Assembly (NCBI RefSeq): GCF_005885675.1
Contig: NZ_VANR01000004.1
Location: 62,001 to 126,000 of the forward strand
From: Polaribacter aestuariivivens
GTDB lineage: Bacteria > Bacteroidota > Bacteroidia > Flavobacteriales > Flavobacteriaceae
Length of the DNA: 64,000 nucleotides
Direction of reading: 5' to 3'
Part shown: one piece after another, positions 1-9,155 of the stretch
How the letters are laid out: every line of letters starts with the position of its first letter
Position numbering within the stretch: the first letter of the stretch is position 1
Translations under genes and position numbers: made by a program
Notes under the pieces: generated by a model
What the model saw: the letters and a program-made list of their open reading frames with translations, nothing else
What the model was told of the DNA's origin: nothing
Database searches by the model: none

Positions 1-2230
1 TAAATTCTAAATAAATTTTATTATTATCTATTGCGTTTTTCGGTAACCAACTAACAACACCATAATTTTTAAAGAAGTTATTTTTATAATTAGTATACTT
101 TGGTTCATAAAATTTTTTAGACTCACTAAATGTTACTGGAAAAACTAAAGAAACTGCTGTTTCTTTTTCTTTGTAATTTAAAAGTGGGTTTGTTTTTATT
201 CTTACAGCACCCCCAGGTCCTAACCTTAGGCCTCCTGAAAAATCATTTAAATTAACATCTATATATTCTACATCATATAAAAAATAATTAAATAATGTAA
301 AAGAATCTTGGACTAAAAAACCATCTAAATAAACTGCAATTGCTGTTTTATCTCTAGTATTTATAGCCGTAAAAGTTCCATCTTCAAAATTATCAAAAGC
401 AAATACACCCGGTTTTTCATTAAGAAATATAGATAAAGGCATATTTCTTTCAATTTTATTTAACACAAAAAGTCTACCCATTGTTTTTTTTCTTAAATCT
501 TCTATCTCCTTTTCTCTTTTGTTTGCCTTAATTATAACTTCATCTAATTTTGTTATTTTGTTTTGGGCGTAAAACTTAAAATAGTCATCGTAAGAATTGT
601 TTTTTTCTGAGTTATTTTGTTTCAATGAATAAGTAATATTAAGACTTGGTATTATAGCAGGAAAGAATTGAGCATAAAGGGCATTAGGTTTTGATACTAT
701 TCCTTTTTTATTCATACTCGAAACATAAAGATTTTTATCACCTTCTGGGTAGTACCCCTTAAGTTGTATAGCCTTTATAGGTTCATCATATTCAATAATT
801 CTTGATCCTTTATTACTCGTATGATGCACTAAATAAGATCCTTTTTTCCCAGAATTAGGGATGTTTAGCTTGATATTTATTCCATTTTCAAAAGGATATA
901 TAAATTCTTTTTTCTCATTTGGCCAATTATGACTGCTCCATCCTTGGGTAATTAATAGATTATCTAAGTGATGTTTTTTTTCATTATTAATATCTTTAAA
1001 ATAGTAACCACCATCTTCCACAAAAGATTTAACATATGGCTGTATTAATGTTTGAGATATTATATTGTGTTGCTTTATGTAAGATTTAGTTTTTTCTGGA
1101 AGAATAGATACACTCACATTACCATCTGTTAATTTATTTATATCTGATAGCGTTAATGTTGTTGAAATAGTATCTTTGTTTTGTTCTGTTTTAAAATTTG
1201 TAACTTTTGAAATTTCTAAACCGTGATAATTAAAGAATAACCTTTCAGCTACTACCAATCTATTTTCGTTTAATAGAGCTATTGTATTTACCCCTTTTGG
1301 TAATTTTTTTAATTGTAAAACTCTCTTAATGCTATTGTTTTTATCAAAATTTAATTTAAAAGATTTAGGTAAATTGCTATTTATTTTTAAAAAATAAGTT
1401 TTATCATTAATTTCCTTAAGTGTTCTGTTATTTGTGTTAATAGAAATAAAAGCTTCTTGGTCTACTTTAGAAACCTGTAATACAACTCCTTTTTCTTTTG
1501 CTGTTTGTAATAAATTAATAGATGTTTTTTTATTTAGATGATTTATGGTTACGTTGTAAGAATTTCCTTTTTTTAATAAAAAAGAAAATCTACCTATTCC
1601 TAATTTGTTTAAATTAAAAGTTCTAATAACTTTATTATTTTCTAACAAAACGCCTTTTATATTTGGCACACCATTACCAAACTTATCTTTTACAATTACT
1701 CCAATGGTATTCGTGGTATTATATAATAATGTGCCACTTTCTGGTAGGAGTTGGGCATCTATATCTACAGTATTAGAATCGATTTGCTGAGGAGTTTTAT
1801 TATCTAAGACCGTAATTTTTTCAACAAAATAGTTTTTGGCTTCAAAATTTAGCATCCAACTCGTATACGCTTTAAAAATATAGTTTCCTGCATTAAGCGA
1901 GTCGTCTAAAATAAAATTACCTGAAGCAATACCGTTAGAAACTTTAATAAGTTTACTTTTTATAGTTTTATTTTTTTTATCAGATAAAGTACAATATAAA
2001 TTAGATGTTTTTGAAGAAAGTACTTTGGTGTTTTTATTAAATACGTAGGCTGTAAAACCAATATGCTCTCCTTTTATATAGGTAGATTTATTTAAATGTA
2101 CATAAACTGTTTCTTCTTCTGAAAAAGAGTTTTCTATGATGTTTGATTTATTTTGACTATTTATGTTTGAAAATGATAAAATAAATAAAGAAAATAGGAT
2201 AATTTTGCGAAAATTAAGGTGTTTGGTCAT
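1..2230 (-). CDS. Exported MG2/TonB-plug domain protein (C-terminus outside window)
   Basis: The reverse complement reads open from an ATG at 2230 to the window edge, about 743 codons without a stop. It starts with a signal peptide (MTKHLNFRK, a hydrophobic stretch, then NINSQ). Residues about 38-135 resemble the MG2 macroglobulin-like fold, with the typical phrase VYVHLNKSTYIKGE. Around residue 570 the motif KLDEVIIKANKRE begins a region that looks like a TonB receptor plug (AVYLDGFLVQD, then RLGPGGAVRIKT). This layout is common in flavobacterial outer-membrane proteins annotated as plug- or carboxypeptidase-regulatory-domain proteins; the substrate is unknown. An in-frame ATG 13 codons upstream exists, but 2230 gives the better signal peptide. 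It lies about 50 nt downstream of metG on the same strand and may be co-transcribed. The family call is fairly secure, the function is not. Confidence 0.72.
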   Translation of the reverse strand, partial: MTKHLNFRKIILFSLFILSFSNINSQNKSNIIENSFSEEETVYVHLNKSTYIKGEHIGFTAYVFNKNTKVLSSKTSNLYCTLSDKKNKTIKSKLIKVSNGIASGNFILDDSLNAGNYIFKAYTSWMLNFEAKNYFVEKITVLDNKTPQQIDSNTVDIDAQLLPESGTLLYNTTNTIGVIVKDKFGNGVPNIKGVLLENNKVIRTFNLNKLGIGRFSFLLKKGNSYNVTINHLNKKTSINLLQTAKEKGVVLQVSKVDQEAFISINTNNRTLKEINDKTYFLKINSNLPKSFKLNFDKNNSIKRVLQLKKLPKGVNTIALLNENRLVVAERLFFNYHGLEISKVTNFKTEQNKDTISTTLTLSDINKLTDGNVSVSILPEKTKSYIKQHNIISQTLIQPYVKSFVEDGGYYFKDINNEKKHHLDNLLITQGWSSHNWPNEKKEFIYPFENGINIKLNIPNSGKKGSYLVHHTSNKGSRIIEYDEPIKAIQLKGYYPEGDKNLYVSSMNKKGIVSKPNALYAQFFPAIIPSLNITYSLKQNNSEKNNSYDDYFKFYAQNKITKLDEVIIKANKREKEIEDLRKKTMGRLFVLNKIERNMPLSIFLNEKPGVFAFDNFEDGTFTAINTRDKTAIAVYLDGFLVQDSFTLFNYFLYDVEYIDVNLNDFSGGLRLGPGGAVRIKTNPLLNYKEKETAVSLVFPVTFSESKKFYEPKYTNYKNNFFKNYGVVSWLPKNAIDNNKIYLEF

Positions 2231-2278
2231 AAGTATTGTGTTTTTTGTAAAAATTACATCAAAAATCATACCAAAAAA

Positions 2279-4348
2279 TCAACTAACCTCTTGCCCGTTT
2301 TTAACTTTTTGCTCTGGTTCTACAAAAGCCAATTTTCCATCAGGTGTATCTGTCATTAAAATCATTCCTTGGCTTTCTACACCTTTAATTTTTCTTGGAG
2401 CCAAATTTACCAACACAGAAACCTGCTGACCAATGATGTTTTCAGGAGAAAAACTTTCTGCAATTCCTGAAACGATTGTTCTGGTATCTATACCGACATC
2501 AACCTTTAGTTTTAAAAGTTTTTTGGTTTTAGGTACTTTTTCTGCTTCTAAAATGGTTCCAATTCGAATATCTAATTTTGTGAAATCTTCAAATTCAATG
2601 GTATCTTTTTGTGGAACAATCGTTTTTTTCTCTTGTTCGTTTGCAATTTTAGTAGCCTCTAATTTTGCTACTTGTTCTTCAATGGTTTTATCTTCTATTT
2701 TTGAGAATAATAGTTCTGCTTTGTTAATTTGATGACCATCTGAAATTAAAATATCTTTATTAGAAATATCTTCCCAAGAAAGCCCTCTCGACTGCGCTCG
2801 AGATGACAAATTAAGAATAGATTTTAATTTATCCGAAGTAAAAGGTAAAAAAGGTTCAGAAACAACTGCTAAAGCAGCAGCTATTTGTAACGCAATATAC
2901 ATAATTGTTTTTACGCGTTCTTCATCTACTTTTATAACTTTCCAAGGCTCTTCGTCTGCTAAATACTTGTTTCCAAGTCTTGCTAAATTCATCAATTCTT
3001 GCGATGCTTCTCTAAAACGATATCTTTCAATAGATTTTCCAATGATGTTCGGAAACTCTTTTACAGCAGCTAAAACATCTTCATCAACTTCTGTAAAATT
3101 GTTTGGAGTAGGTATAATGCCCTGGTAATATTTGTTTGTCAAAACGACAACTCTATTGATAAAATTACCAAAAATAGCAACCAATTCGTTGTTGTTTTTT
3201 GCTTGAAAATCTTTCCAAGTAAAATCGTTGTCTTTACTTTCTGGTGCGTTTGCAGTTAATGTATAACGTAAAACATCTTGCTGATTTGGAAATTCTTCTA
3301 AATATTCGTGCAACCAAACTGCCCAGTTTTTAGAAGTTGATAATTTGTTTCCTTCTAAATTTAAAAATTCATTGGCTGGCACATTATCTGGTAAAATATA
3401 ATCTCCATGCGCTTTTAGCATGCTTGGAAAAATAATACAGTGAAAAACAATGTTGTCTTTTCCTATAAAATGCACCAGTTTAGTATCATCTTTTTTCCAA
3501 TAATCTTCCCAATTTTTTCCTTCTCTTGCAGCCCATTCTTTGGTAGATGAAATGTAACCAATTGGCGCATCAAACCAAACATACAACACTTTTCCTTCTC
3601 CACCTTCTACAGGAACTGGAATTCCCCAATCTAAATCTCTGGTTACAGCTCTTGGTCTTAATCCATCTTCTACCCAAGATTTTACTTGCCCGTAAACATT
3701 TGGTTTCCAGTCTTTTTTATGTCCTTTTAAAATCCACTCACGTAAAAAAGCTTCATGTTTATCTAAAGGTAAAAACCAGTGTTTGGTTTCTTTTACTGTA
3801 GGGACATTCCTTGTAATTGCAGATTTTGGATTTATTAAATCAGTTGCATTGTGAGACGTTCCACAATTTTCACATTGGTCTCCATAACTTTCTTCAAAAC
3901 CACATTTTGGGCATGTTCCTACCACAAACCTATCAGCTAAAAACTGATTCGCTTCAGCATCATACAATTGCTCTGTAACTTCTTCTATAAATTCTCCTTT
4001 ATTATATAAATCAACGAAAAATTCTGAAGCAGTTTCATGATGAATTTTTGAAGAAGTTCTCGAATAATTATCAAAAGAAATACCAAAATCTGCAAAAGAT
4101 TGTTTGATGATACCATGATATTTATCGATAATATCTTTAGGAGAAACACCTTCTTTTTTGGCTCTCATAGGAATAGCAACTCCATGTTCATCTGAACCAC
4201 AGATGTACGCAACATCTTTACCTGTTAAACGCAAATAACGCGCATAAATATCTGCAGGAACATAAACACCTGCTAAATGACCAATATGAATAGGACCATT
4301 TGTGTACGGTAAGGCTGCTGTAATTGTATATCTTTTTGGAGCACTCAT
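2279..4348 (-). CDS. metG: Methionyl-tRNA synthetase
   Basis: A class I aminoacyl-tRNA synthetase of 689 aa that charges tRNA-Met in the cytoplasm. The HIGH motif is at residues 21-24, a zinc-knuckle CPKC/CENC pair is near 144-161, and the KMSKS loop reads KLSTS near residue 333, which is usual in this phylum. An anticodon-binding helical domain follows. The last ~105 residues form the Trbp111/EMAP-type tRNA-binding OB domain ([15 protein letters not shown]), as in dimeric bacterial MetRS. Odd feature: near residues 513-522 the linker between the anticodon and OB domains contains [10 protein letters not shown], encoded by a palindromic repeat (see the repeat entry). The frame stays open, so the gene should be functional. 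A promoter-like box lies about 40 nt upstream. Confidence 0.97.
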   Translation of the reverse strand: MSAPKRYTITAALPYTNGPIHIGHLAGVYVPADIYARYLRLTGKDVAYICGSDEHGVAIPMRAKKEGVSPKDIIDKYHGIIKQSFADFGISFDNYSRTSSKIHHETASEFFVDLYNKGEFIEEVTEQLYDAEANQFLADRFVVGTCPKCGFEESYGDQCENCGTSHNATDLINPKSAITRNVPTVKETKHWFLPLDKHEAFLREWILKGHKKDWKPNVYGQVKSWVEDGLRPRAVTRDLDWGIPVPVEGGEGKVLYVWFDAPIGYISSTKEWAAREGKNWEDYWKKDDTKLVHFIGKDNIVFHCIIFPSMLKAHGDYILPDNVPANEFLNLEGNKLSTSKNWAVWLHEYLEEFPNQQDVLRYTLTANAPESKDNDFTWKDFQAKNNNELVAIFGNFINRVVVLTNKYYQGIIPTPNNFTEVDEDVLAAVKEFPNIIGKSIERYRFREASQELMNLARLGNKYLADEEPWKVIKVDEERVKTIMYIALQIAAALAVVSEPFLPFTSDKLKSILNLSSRAQSRGLSWEDISNKDILISDGHQINKAELLFSKIEDKTIEEQVAKLEATKIANEQEKKTIVPQKDTIEFEDFTKLDIRIGTILEAEKVPKTKKLLKLKVDVGIDTRTIVSGIAESFSPENIIGQQVSVLVNLAPRKIKGVESQGMILMTDTPDGKLAFVEPEQKVKNGQEVS
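2783..2808. repeat. REP-like palindromic repeat inside metG
   Basis: The core CTCGACTGCGCTCGAG occupies 2787-2802. TCTCGA (2786-2791) pairs with TCGAGA (2798-2803) around a CTGCGC loop. It is far more GC-rich than its surroundings. The right flank continues as ATGACA, which matches the outer arm of an intergenic palindrome I recall from many flavobacterial genomes (TCATCTCGA...TCGAGATGA); the left arm here is degenerate. It is read in frame as SSRAQSRGL. That it belongs to a dispersed family is from memory and was not searched. Confidence 0.7.
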
Positions 4349-4386
4349 GTGTTCTTTATATTTATTATGGACTAATTTTTGAAGTG

Positions 4387-4394
4387 CAAAAGTA
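4387..4394 (-). promoter_or_regulatory. Bacteroidota-type -7 box for metG
   Basis: The minus strand reads TACTTTTGC here, an exact match to the TAnnTTTG -7 element of the Bacteroidota primary sigma factor. It lies about 40 nt upstream of the metG ATG. A divergent near-match (TACATTTA, 4430-4437) faces the plus-strand gene at 4485. Confidence 0.6.
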
Positions 4395-4484
4395 CAAAAA
4401 ACCGAGTTTTAAAAGTCATTGAAAATAGATACATTTACAGTAAGAAGGTATTTTGACTTTTAGAACCCAGAAACAAGACCAATT

Positions 4485-5096
4485 TTGAATTGTAAATTAG
4501 TTATTTCACTTATTTTTTTGATGATTTTTTCGTCTATAAACTCACAAGAAAATATTGATTCTTTAAAAGTTAAAACAAATCCTATTATTTTTACTGACTT
4601 AAATGTAGGTTATGCAAATGGAGCCCTAAAAGGAATTTCTGGAGGTATCAGTTTAAATTATCAAGCAAAAGATAACTTATTTAAATTTCGTTTTTTCCGA
4701 GTTGAAGATATTGAAAAAATAGAATTTTTTTTAATTTTCCCAATTAACTCAATTTATACGACTTTAGATGAATATGCTTTTCTTTATGGAAAAAGATATA
4801 TAGATGATGGTTTTTCGTATCATTTTTCTGGAGGTATTTCTTACAATAAAGAAAAATACCATAATAATGGTAACGTTACAACAAAAGGTTCTTTTATTGG
4901 TTTTCCTTTAGAAATAGGTGTTGGTTGGTTTAAATCTAAAAAAGAAAGGTTTCGAGTTTTCTATGGTTTAATACCTGTTGGAAAACCTACAGGTTTTGGT
5001 CGTTCTTTTGGTATAAAATTATACGCTAATATTGCTAAAAAATCTTATGTTGGTCTTGGTTTAAGTGTTGGTTTAGGTTGGCATAAAAAATATTAA
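4485..5096 (+). CDS. Small exported protein, possibly a beta-barrel
   Basis: A 203-aa protein not recognised as a named family. The start is TTG. It is chosen because it yields a full signal peptide (ending FSSINSQ) closely matching that of the next gene (ending FSSIKAQ); the first in-frame ATG would cut the signal in half. The mature part alternates polar and aromatic/glycine residues (GISGGISLNY, FSGGISYN, GFPLEIGVGWF) and ends in glycine-rich strands (GLGLSVGLGWHKKY), suggesting an outer-membrane or periplasmic beta-structure. Its stop is only 2 nt from the ATG of the LD-carboxypeptidase gene, so the two are probably one operon and may both act at the cell envelope. No specific function can be assigned. 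Confidence 0.7.
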   Translation: MNCKLVISLIFLMIFSSINSQENIDSLKVKTNPIIFTDLNVGYANGALKGISGGISLNYQAKDNLFKFRFFRVEDIEKIEFFLIFPINSIYTTLDEYAFLYGKRYIDDGFSYHFSGGISYNKEKYHNNGNVTTKGSFIGFPLEIGVGWFKSKKERFRVFYGLIPVGKPTGFGRSFGIKLYANIAKKSYVGLGLSVGLGWHKKY

Positions 5097-5098
5097 AT

Positions 5099-6088
5099 AT
5101 GAAAAATATAATAAGTACAATATTATTTTTGATGATTTTCTCATCAATAAAAGCACAAGAAAAATTAGTTACACCACCTTATTTAAAAGTTGGAGATACC
5201 ATTGCAATTGTTGCTCCTGCTGGAATTTTAAAAAACCGACAAGCAACTGTTGAAAAAGCGAAGCAATTGGCAGAAAGTTGGGGTTTAAAAGTAGTTTTAG
5301 GAAAAAATATATTCAATCAAAATAATCATTTTGCAGGAACAGATATGGAGCGTTGCGAAGATTTTCAAAAAGCTTTAGACAACCCAAATATCAAAGCAAT
5401 TTGGGCTGCAAGAGGTGGTTATGGTTCCGTAAGAATTTTAGATTTATTAAATTTTAACAACTTTAAAGAAAACCCAAAATGGGTAATTGGATATTCTGAT
5501 ATTACTGCTTTTCACAACCATATTCATAATTTGGGTGTGGAAACTATTCATGGAATGATGGCAACCAGTTTAGAGGAAAAACCAGAAGAAATTATACAGA
5601 CAATTGCAAGTTTTAAAAAAGTGCTTTTTGGTGAAGCATTAAAATATGAAATACCATCTTCTAAATACAACAGAAATGAAGTTTTAGACACAGGAATTTT
5701 TATTGAAGGAGAATTAATTGGTGGAAATTTAGCCATTTTAGCTTCTATGCTGGGTTCTAAAAGTCAGTTAAATACTGATGGAAAAATTTTATTTATTGAA
5801 GAAATTGGCGAGTATAAATATTCTATTGATAGAATGTTACAGAGCCTAAAACGCGCAGGATATTTTAATAATGTACATGCTGTTATTGTTGGTAATATGA
5901 CTTCCATTAAAAAAAATACAACAAAATGGGGGAGTTCTATTGAACAACTTATTTTAGATGTTGTACCAAAAGGAATACCTGTTTTATTTGATTTTCCTGC
6001 AGGTCATGAAGCAGATAACAGAGCTTTAATTTTTGGACGAAATGTGAAAATTGAGATTGATAAAAAACAATATTATGTGAGTTTCTAG
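5099..6088 (+). CDS. ldcA: LD-carboxypeptidase (peptidase family S66)
   Basis: A 329-aa serine peptidase expected to remove the terminal D-alanine from murein tetrapeptides during peptidoglycan recycling. It carries the S66 signatures: the nucleophile serine in GYSDIT (near residue 133), the glutamate in FIEEIGEYKYSIDRML (near 233) and the histidine in PAGHEADNRA (near 303), together the Ser-Glu-His triad. It starts with a signal peptide ending FSSIKAQ, so this version is exported, unlike cytoplasmic E. coli LdcA; exported S66 members are common in Bacteroidota. Length is normal for the family. It lies directly after the small exported gene at 4485. The family is secure; the exact substrate is inferred. 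Confidence 0.9.
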   Translation: MKNIISTILFLMIFSSIKAQEKLVTPPYLKVGDTIAIVAPAGILKNRQATVEKAKQLAESWGLKVVLGKNIFNQNNHFAGTDMERCEDFQKALDNPNIKAIWAARGGYGSVRILDLLNFNNFKENPKWVIGYSDITAFHNHIHNLGVETIHGMMATSLEEKPEEIIQTIASFKKVLFGEALKYEIPSSKYNRNEVLDTGIFIEGELIGGNLAILASMLGSKSQLNTDGKILFIEEIGEYKYSIDRMLQSLKRAGYFNNVHAVIVGNMTSIKKNTTKWGSSIEQLILDVVPKGIPVLFDFPAGHEADNRALIFGRNVKIEIDKKQYYVSF

Positions 6089-6090
6089 AA

Positions 6091-6441
6091 CTATATAATT
6101 GTTTTTATCTCAATAATTGTGTATTCTATTTGTTCAGAAATTCTTACAAATTTTTTTGCCATTACTTCTTCTATATTTCTATCATTATTCCAATGATCTT
6201 TTGTTAAATAGGCAATTAAATTAAAACCCTTAAATTTTGGTAAAGTTAATTCAAAATCAATTTTATTTACTTTCTCTTTAATTTTGGGTTCTAAATTAGA
6301 TTTTTTTAATGTTTTCTTAAACTTATTTACTTCTAATTTTAAAAGTTACAATTCATTTTCATCAACTAAATTATCTTCTGAATAACGCAAACATTCAGTT
6401 TTAAGAAATTCTAAATAGTTAAGTAAGTTTTCTATATTCAT
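6091..6441 (-). pseudogene. Small hypothetical gene interrupted by one stop codon
   Basis: Read on the minus strand from the ATG at 6439-6441, the frame is open for 31 codons (MNIENLLNYLEFLKTECLRY...), meets one TAA at 6346-6348, and then continues for 84 codons to TAG at 6091-6093. The downstream part has normal coding character (KVNKIDFELTLPKFKGFN, YLTKDHWNNDRNIEEVMAKK). A single change of CAA (Gln) to TAA would explain the break. The product would be a cytoplasmic, charged protein of about 115 aa; I do not recognise the family. A -7 box sits just upstream (6448-6455). It could be a recent pseudogene, a sequencing error, or two short genes; the first two are more likely. Confidence 0.6.
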
Positions 6442-6447
6442 TTTTAA

Positions 6448-6455
6448 CAAATGTA
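6448..6455 (-). promoter_or_regulatory. -7 box upstream of the interrupted small gene
   Basis: The minus strand reads TACATTTG, an exact TAnnTTTG match, ending 6 nt before the ATG at 6441. If used, the transcript would be nearly or fully leaderless. An intact promoter fits recent loss of the reading frame. Confidence 0.4.
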
Positions 6456-6503
6456 AATAATAATCTATAAATTAACACTTTGGTATTTCAAATGATAAAT
6501 TTT

Positions 6504-6531
6504 AACTGAAAACTGCCAACTGAAAACTTAA
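6504..6531 (+). repeat. 7-nt tandem array before the yraN start
   Basis: Four consecutive heptamers of the form AACTNNN (AACTGAA, AACTGCC, AACTGAA, AACTTAA) run directly into the ATG at 6533. The four-base constant part and three-base variable part resemble the arrays at 22859-22914 and 40022-40049. Confidence 0.7.
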
Positions 6532-6532
6532 A

Positions 6533-6892
6533 ATGGCACAACACAACGAACTTGGTAAAAAAGGAGAACAACTCGCAATTGATTTTTTAATTAAAAACAA
6601 TTATAAAATTCTTGAAAAAAACTACCGTTATTTAAAAGCGGAGGTTGATATTATTGCTCAAAAAAATAATGTTTTAGCTGTTATAGAGGTAAAAACAAGA
6701 TCTACAGACTATTTTGGAAATCCGCAAGATTTTGTAAACCCAAAAAAAATAAAACTTCTACTTTCTGCTATTGATTATTATGTTGTTGAAAAAGATTTAG
6801 ATGTAGAAGTACGTTTTGATATTATTGCCATTATTCACCAACATAAAACCACAAAAATTGAACATTTAAAAGACGCTTTCTTGTACTTTTAA
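6533..6892 (+). CDS. YraN family protein (UPF0102), nuclease-like fold
   Basis: A 119-aa protein of the widespread YraN/UPF0102 family, which has an endonuclease-like (Holliday-junction-resolvase-like) fold but no firmly established role. The family motifs are clear: GKKGEQLAIDFLIKNNYKILEKNYR at the N-terminus (residues about 8-32), then AEVDIIAQ and VLAVIEVKTRS, which hold the D and ExK residues of the nuclease-like site (near 38-57), and RFDIIAI near the end. Length is typical. The gene overlaps the 3' end of the thioredoxin-like gene on the opposite strand by 4 nt (convergent). Its start abuts a heptamer array. It is likely cytoplasmic. Confidence 0.92.
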   Translation: MAQHNELGKKGEQLAIDFLIKNNYKILEKNYRYLKAEVDIIAQKNNVLAVIEVKTRSTDYFGNPQDFVNPKKIKLLLSAIDYYVVEKDLDVEVRFDIIAIIHQHKTTKIEHLKDAFLYF

Positions 6893-8253
6893 AGTTTATT
6901 TACAAACTCTTTTACATCAATAAACTCCTCTGGTTTTGCAATAATTTTTTTGTTTTTATCTAACACAAAATATGTTGGTGTTGCGTTAATATTATAGGTT
7001 CTTGCAATTTTATTTTCCCACTTATTTAAACCTAAAACATGATGCCAATTTGGTAAAGTTGCTTTCATGTTTTTCCAACCAAAATCGTTTCTTTCTAAAG
7101 AAAAAGCAACTACTTTAACATCATTTTTGTCTTGTAAAAATTTATGTAGTTGTGGTATTTCTTTCAAACAATGTGAGCAATCTGTACTCCAAAAAATCAA
7201 CACATAATTTTCTGCTTCGTTAAGTGTAGAAAGGGCTAAATTTTTACCATTTTCTTTCCAAGAAAAATCTGGAGCAATTCTGCCAATTTCAGTTGCAAAT
7301 AGTGCCTTTTTTTCTTTTAAAAAGTCTTTGTTTTGTAAATTTTCAGATAGTTTTTCGTAATGATTTTCAAATAGAAAATCTATCAATTCTAAATTTTTTG
7401 AATTTTCAAATTGGGCAATTAAAAACTCAATAACATCTTTTTTAAAAGTAGCGTTTGAAATTTTGTCAAACACTGTATTTATAGCATTTTTATATAGTTT
7501 TTGCTGGGTTTCTTTATTATCAGAATAATTTATGTAAAAAACGTAATCTGCAATTCTATCAACTAAGAATGAAGAATTGATAAGTGTTTCATCATTAAAA
7601 TCCATATTATCAAAAAAAGTACTTGTCATATTTGTCATATACTCCTTTGCTGTTGTTTTTATTTCAGGAGGATTTACTCTTAAAGTCGCTTTAATAAAAG
7701 GTTTTACGTACATTTCATTAGCATTTGTTAAGTATTGTTTCTGGATTGAATTTACTTTATTAAATGCTTTTTTATAAGCTGATTTTAAATCTAAATTTGG
7801 ATTTCTTATAGCTGTTATCTGAATGGAATCTAAGGTTTGTTGTGCTGTAGAAATTTCAGACAGGTAATCTTTATAATAAATATTTTCTTTTGAAGTTGAA
7901 AAAGTAGCAGACTGCTCAGGGTAATCTGGATGAAACGCAAAAGCAACGTTTTCTTTATTAAAAATAAAATCTACAAAACTTACACCACTAGTTCTGTAAG
8001 TGATTCTGTAAAAACCTGCTTTGGTATTTTCTGGTAAATCGAATTTAAAAGTTCCAATAGCTTGTTTTTTACCGTCAATTAAAAGTGTGTCTTTTTTAAT
8101 GGTTGCATTTTGTACGAATTGCTGTCTTGCGCCTTCAATTTTATAAAGTATTACCCAATCTGTATCTAAAGCAGCTGTCATGGTTCCGTTTATTGTAAAT
8201 TGTGCCTGCGCTAAAGAGGAAATTAAAAATATTATTGCAAGTAGTTTTTTCAT
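6889..8253 (-). CDS. Exported thioredoxin-like (TlpA/ResA type) protein
   Basis: A 454-aa periplasmic protein. The signal peptide is MKKLLAIIFLISSLAQAQ. Residues about 20-130 resemble the DUF4369-type N-terminal domain common in Bacteroidota thiol proteins. A helical middle follows, then a thioredoxin fold at about 325-454 with the redox motif CSHC near residues 356-359 (WSTDCSHCLKEIP) and the cis-proline segment NATPTYFVLD. Such proteins reduce or rearrange disulfides of exported proteins, but no partner is identifiable here. It is convergent with yraN (4-nt overlap) and divergent from the SDR gene. A -7-like box lies about 50 nt upstream at 8303-8310. The fold is secure, the substrate is unknown. 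Confidence 0.9.
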   Translation of the reverse strand: MKKLLAIIFLISSLAQAQFTINGTMTAALDTDWVILYKIEGARQQFVQNATIKKDTLLIDGKKQAIGTFKFDLPENTKAGFYRITYRTSGVSFVDFIFNKENVAFAFHPDYPEQSATFSTSKENIYYKDYLSEISTAQQTLDSIQITAIRNPNLDLKSAYKKAFNKVNSIQKQYLTNANEMYVKPFIKATLRVNPPEIKTTAKEYMTNMTSTFFDNMDFNDETLINSSFLVDRIADYVFYINYSDNKETQQKLYKNAINTVFDKISNATFKKDVIEFLIAQFENSKNLELIDFLFENHYEKLSENLQNKDFLKEKKALFATEIGRIAPDFSWKENGKNLALSTLNEAENYVLIFWSTDCSHCLKEIPQLHKFLQDKNDVKVVAFSLERNDFGWKNMKATLPNWHHVLGLNKWENKIARTYNINATPTYFVLDKNKKIIAKPEEFIDVKEFVNKL

Positions 8254-8302
8254 TTTTATAAGTTGATTTTTTCGTACTTTAATTTCTTTTCAAGAAGTAT
8301 AC

Positions 8303-8310
8303 CAAATGTA
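8303..8310 (-). promoter_or_regulatory. -7 box for the thioredoxin-like gene
   Basis: The minus strand reads TACATTTGG, an exact TAnnTTTG match, about 50 nt upstream of the ATG at 8253 in the divergent intergenic region. No clear -33 TTG was seen at the expected spacing, so confidence is limited. Confidence 0.4.
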
Positions 8311-8356
8311 CTATTTCTCAATGAAAAAGGGTATATTGTCGCATAAAATATAACAA

Positions 8357-9151
8357 ATGAGTTTTTCAAACAAAGTAATTTGGATTACTGGTGCGTCTTC
8401 TGGAATTGGAAAAGCATTGGCTTTAGAGCTATCAAAACAAGATGTAAAAATTATCATATCATCAAGAAAGAAAGAAAGTTTAGAGCTTGTTAAAAATGAA
8501 TGTAAAAATCCACAAAAAGTAAAAATTATTACTCTAGATTTAGAAGAGTATGACACATTGCACCCGAAAGCAGCTGAAGCCATCGCTATTTTTGGAAAAG
8601 TTGATATTTTAATTAATAATGGAGGAATTAGTCAACGTTCTTTAGTTGAGAATACTCAAATTTCTGTTGACAAACGTATTATGGATATAAACTACTTAGG
8701 TACAGTAGCTTTAACCAAAGCAATTTTACCGTACTTTATTGAAAATAAAAGTGGGCAATTTGTTGTTACAACAAGTATTGTGGGTAAAATTGGCACACCT
8801 TTACGATCTAGCTACGCAGCAAGTAAACATGCTTTGCATGGTTTTTTCGATTCTTTAAGAGCAGAAAATCATCATCATAATATTGCAGTTACATTAGTTT
8901 GTCCTGGTTTTATAAATACAAATGTTTCTAAAAATGCATTAACAGGAAATGGAACTCCACAAGGAAAAATGGATGTTGCAACAGGAAATGGAATGTCGCC
9001 AGAACGTTTAGCAATTTTAATGTTAAAAGCAATTAAAAATAAAAAAGAGGAAGTTTATATTGCTGGCGCAAAAGAAAAATTAGGTGTTTATGTTAAGAGG
9101 TTTTTTCCAAAATTATTTTCTATTTTGGTAAGAAAAATGAGTGTTACTTAA
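8357..9151 (+). CDS. Short-chain dehydrogenase/reductase (SDR)
   Basis: A 264-aa classical SDR, an NAD(P)-dependent oxidoreductase with a Rossmann fold. Visible motifs are TGASSGIG (residues 11-18) for cofactor binding, NNGG near 90, the catalytic serine in TTSIVGK near 142, and YAASK (catalytic Tyr and Lys) near 153-157. The segment HHHNIAVTLVCPGFINTNVS is the usual post-active-site PG motif. The C-terminus (VYVKRFFPKLFSILVRK) is basic and hydrophobic, as in DHRS7-type SDRs that sit at a membrane. The substrate cannot be predicted. It is a single gene between divergent and convergent minus-strand neighbours. Confidence 0.92.
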   Translation: MSFSNKVIWITGASSGIGKALALELSKQDVKIIISSRKKESLELVKNECKNPQKVKIITLDLEEYDTLHPKAAEAIAIFGKVDILINNGGISQRSLVENTQISVDKRIMDINYLGTVALTKAILPYFIENKSGQFVVTTSIVGKIGTPLRSSYAASKHALHGFFDSLRAENHHHNIAVTLVCPGFINTNVSKNALTGNGTPQGKMDVATGNGMSPERLAILMLKAIKNKKEEVYIAGAKEKLGVYVKRFFPKLFSILVRKMSVT

Positions 9152-9155
9152 AAAA

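Noticed and set aside
3345..3360. KLSTS instead of KMSKS in MetG
   Set aside because: This variant is usual in Bacteroidota methionyl-tRNA synthetases, so it is not a defect.
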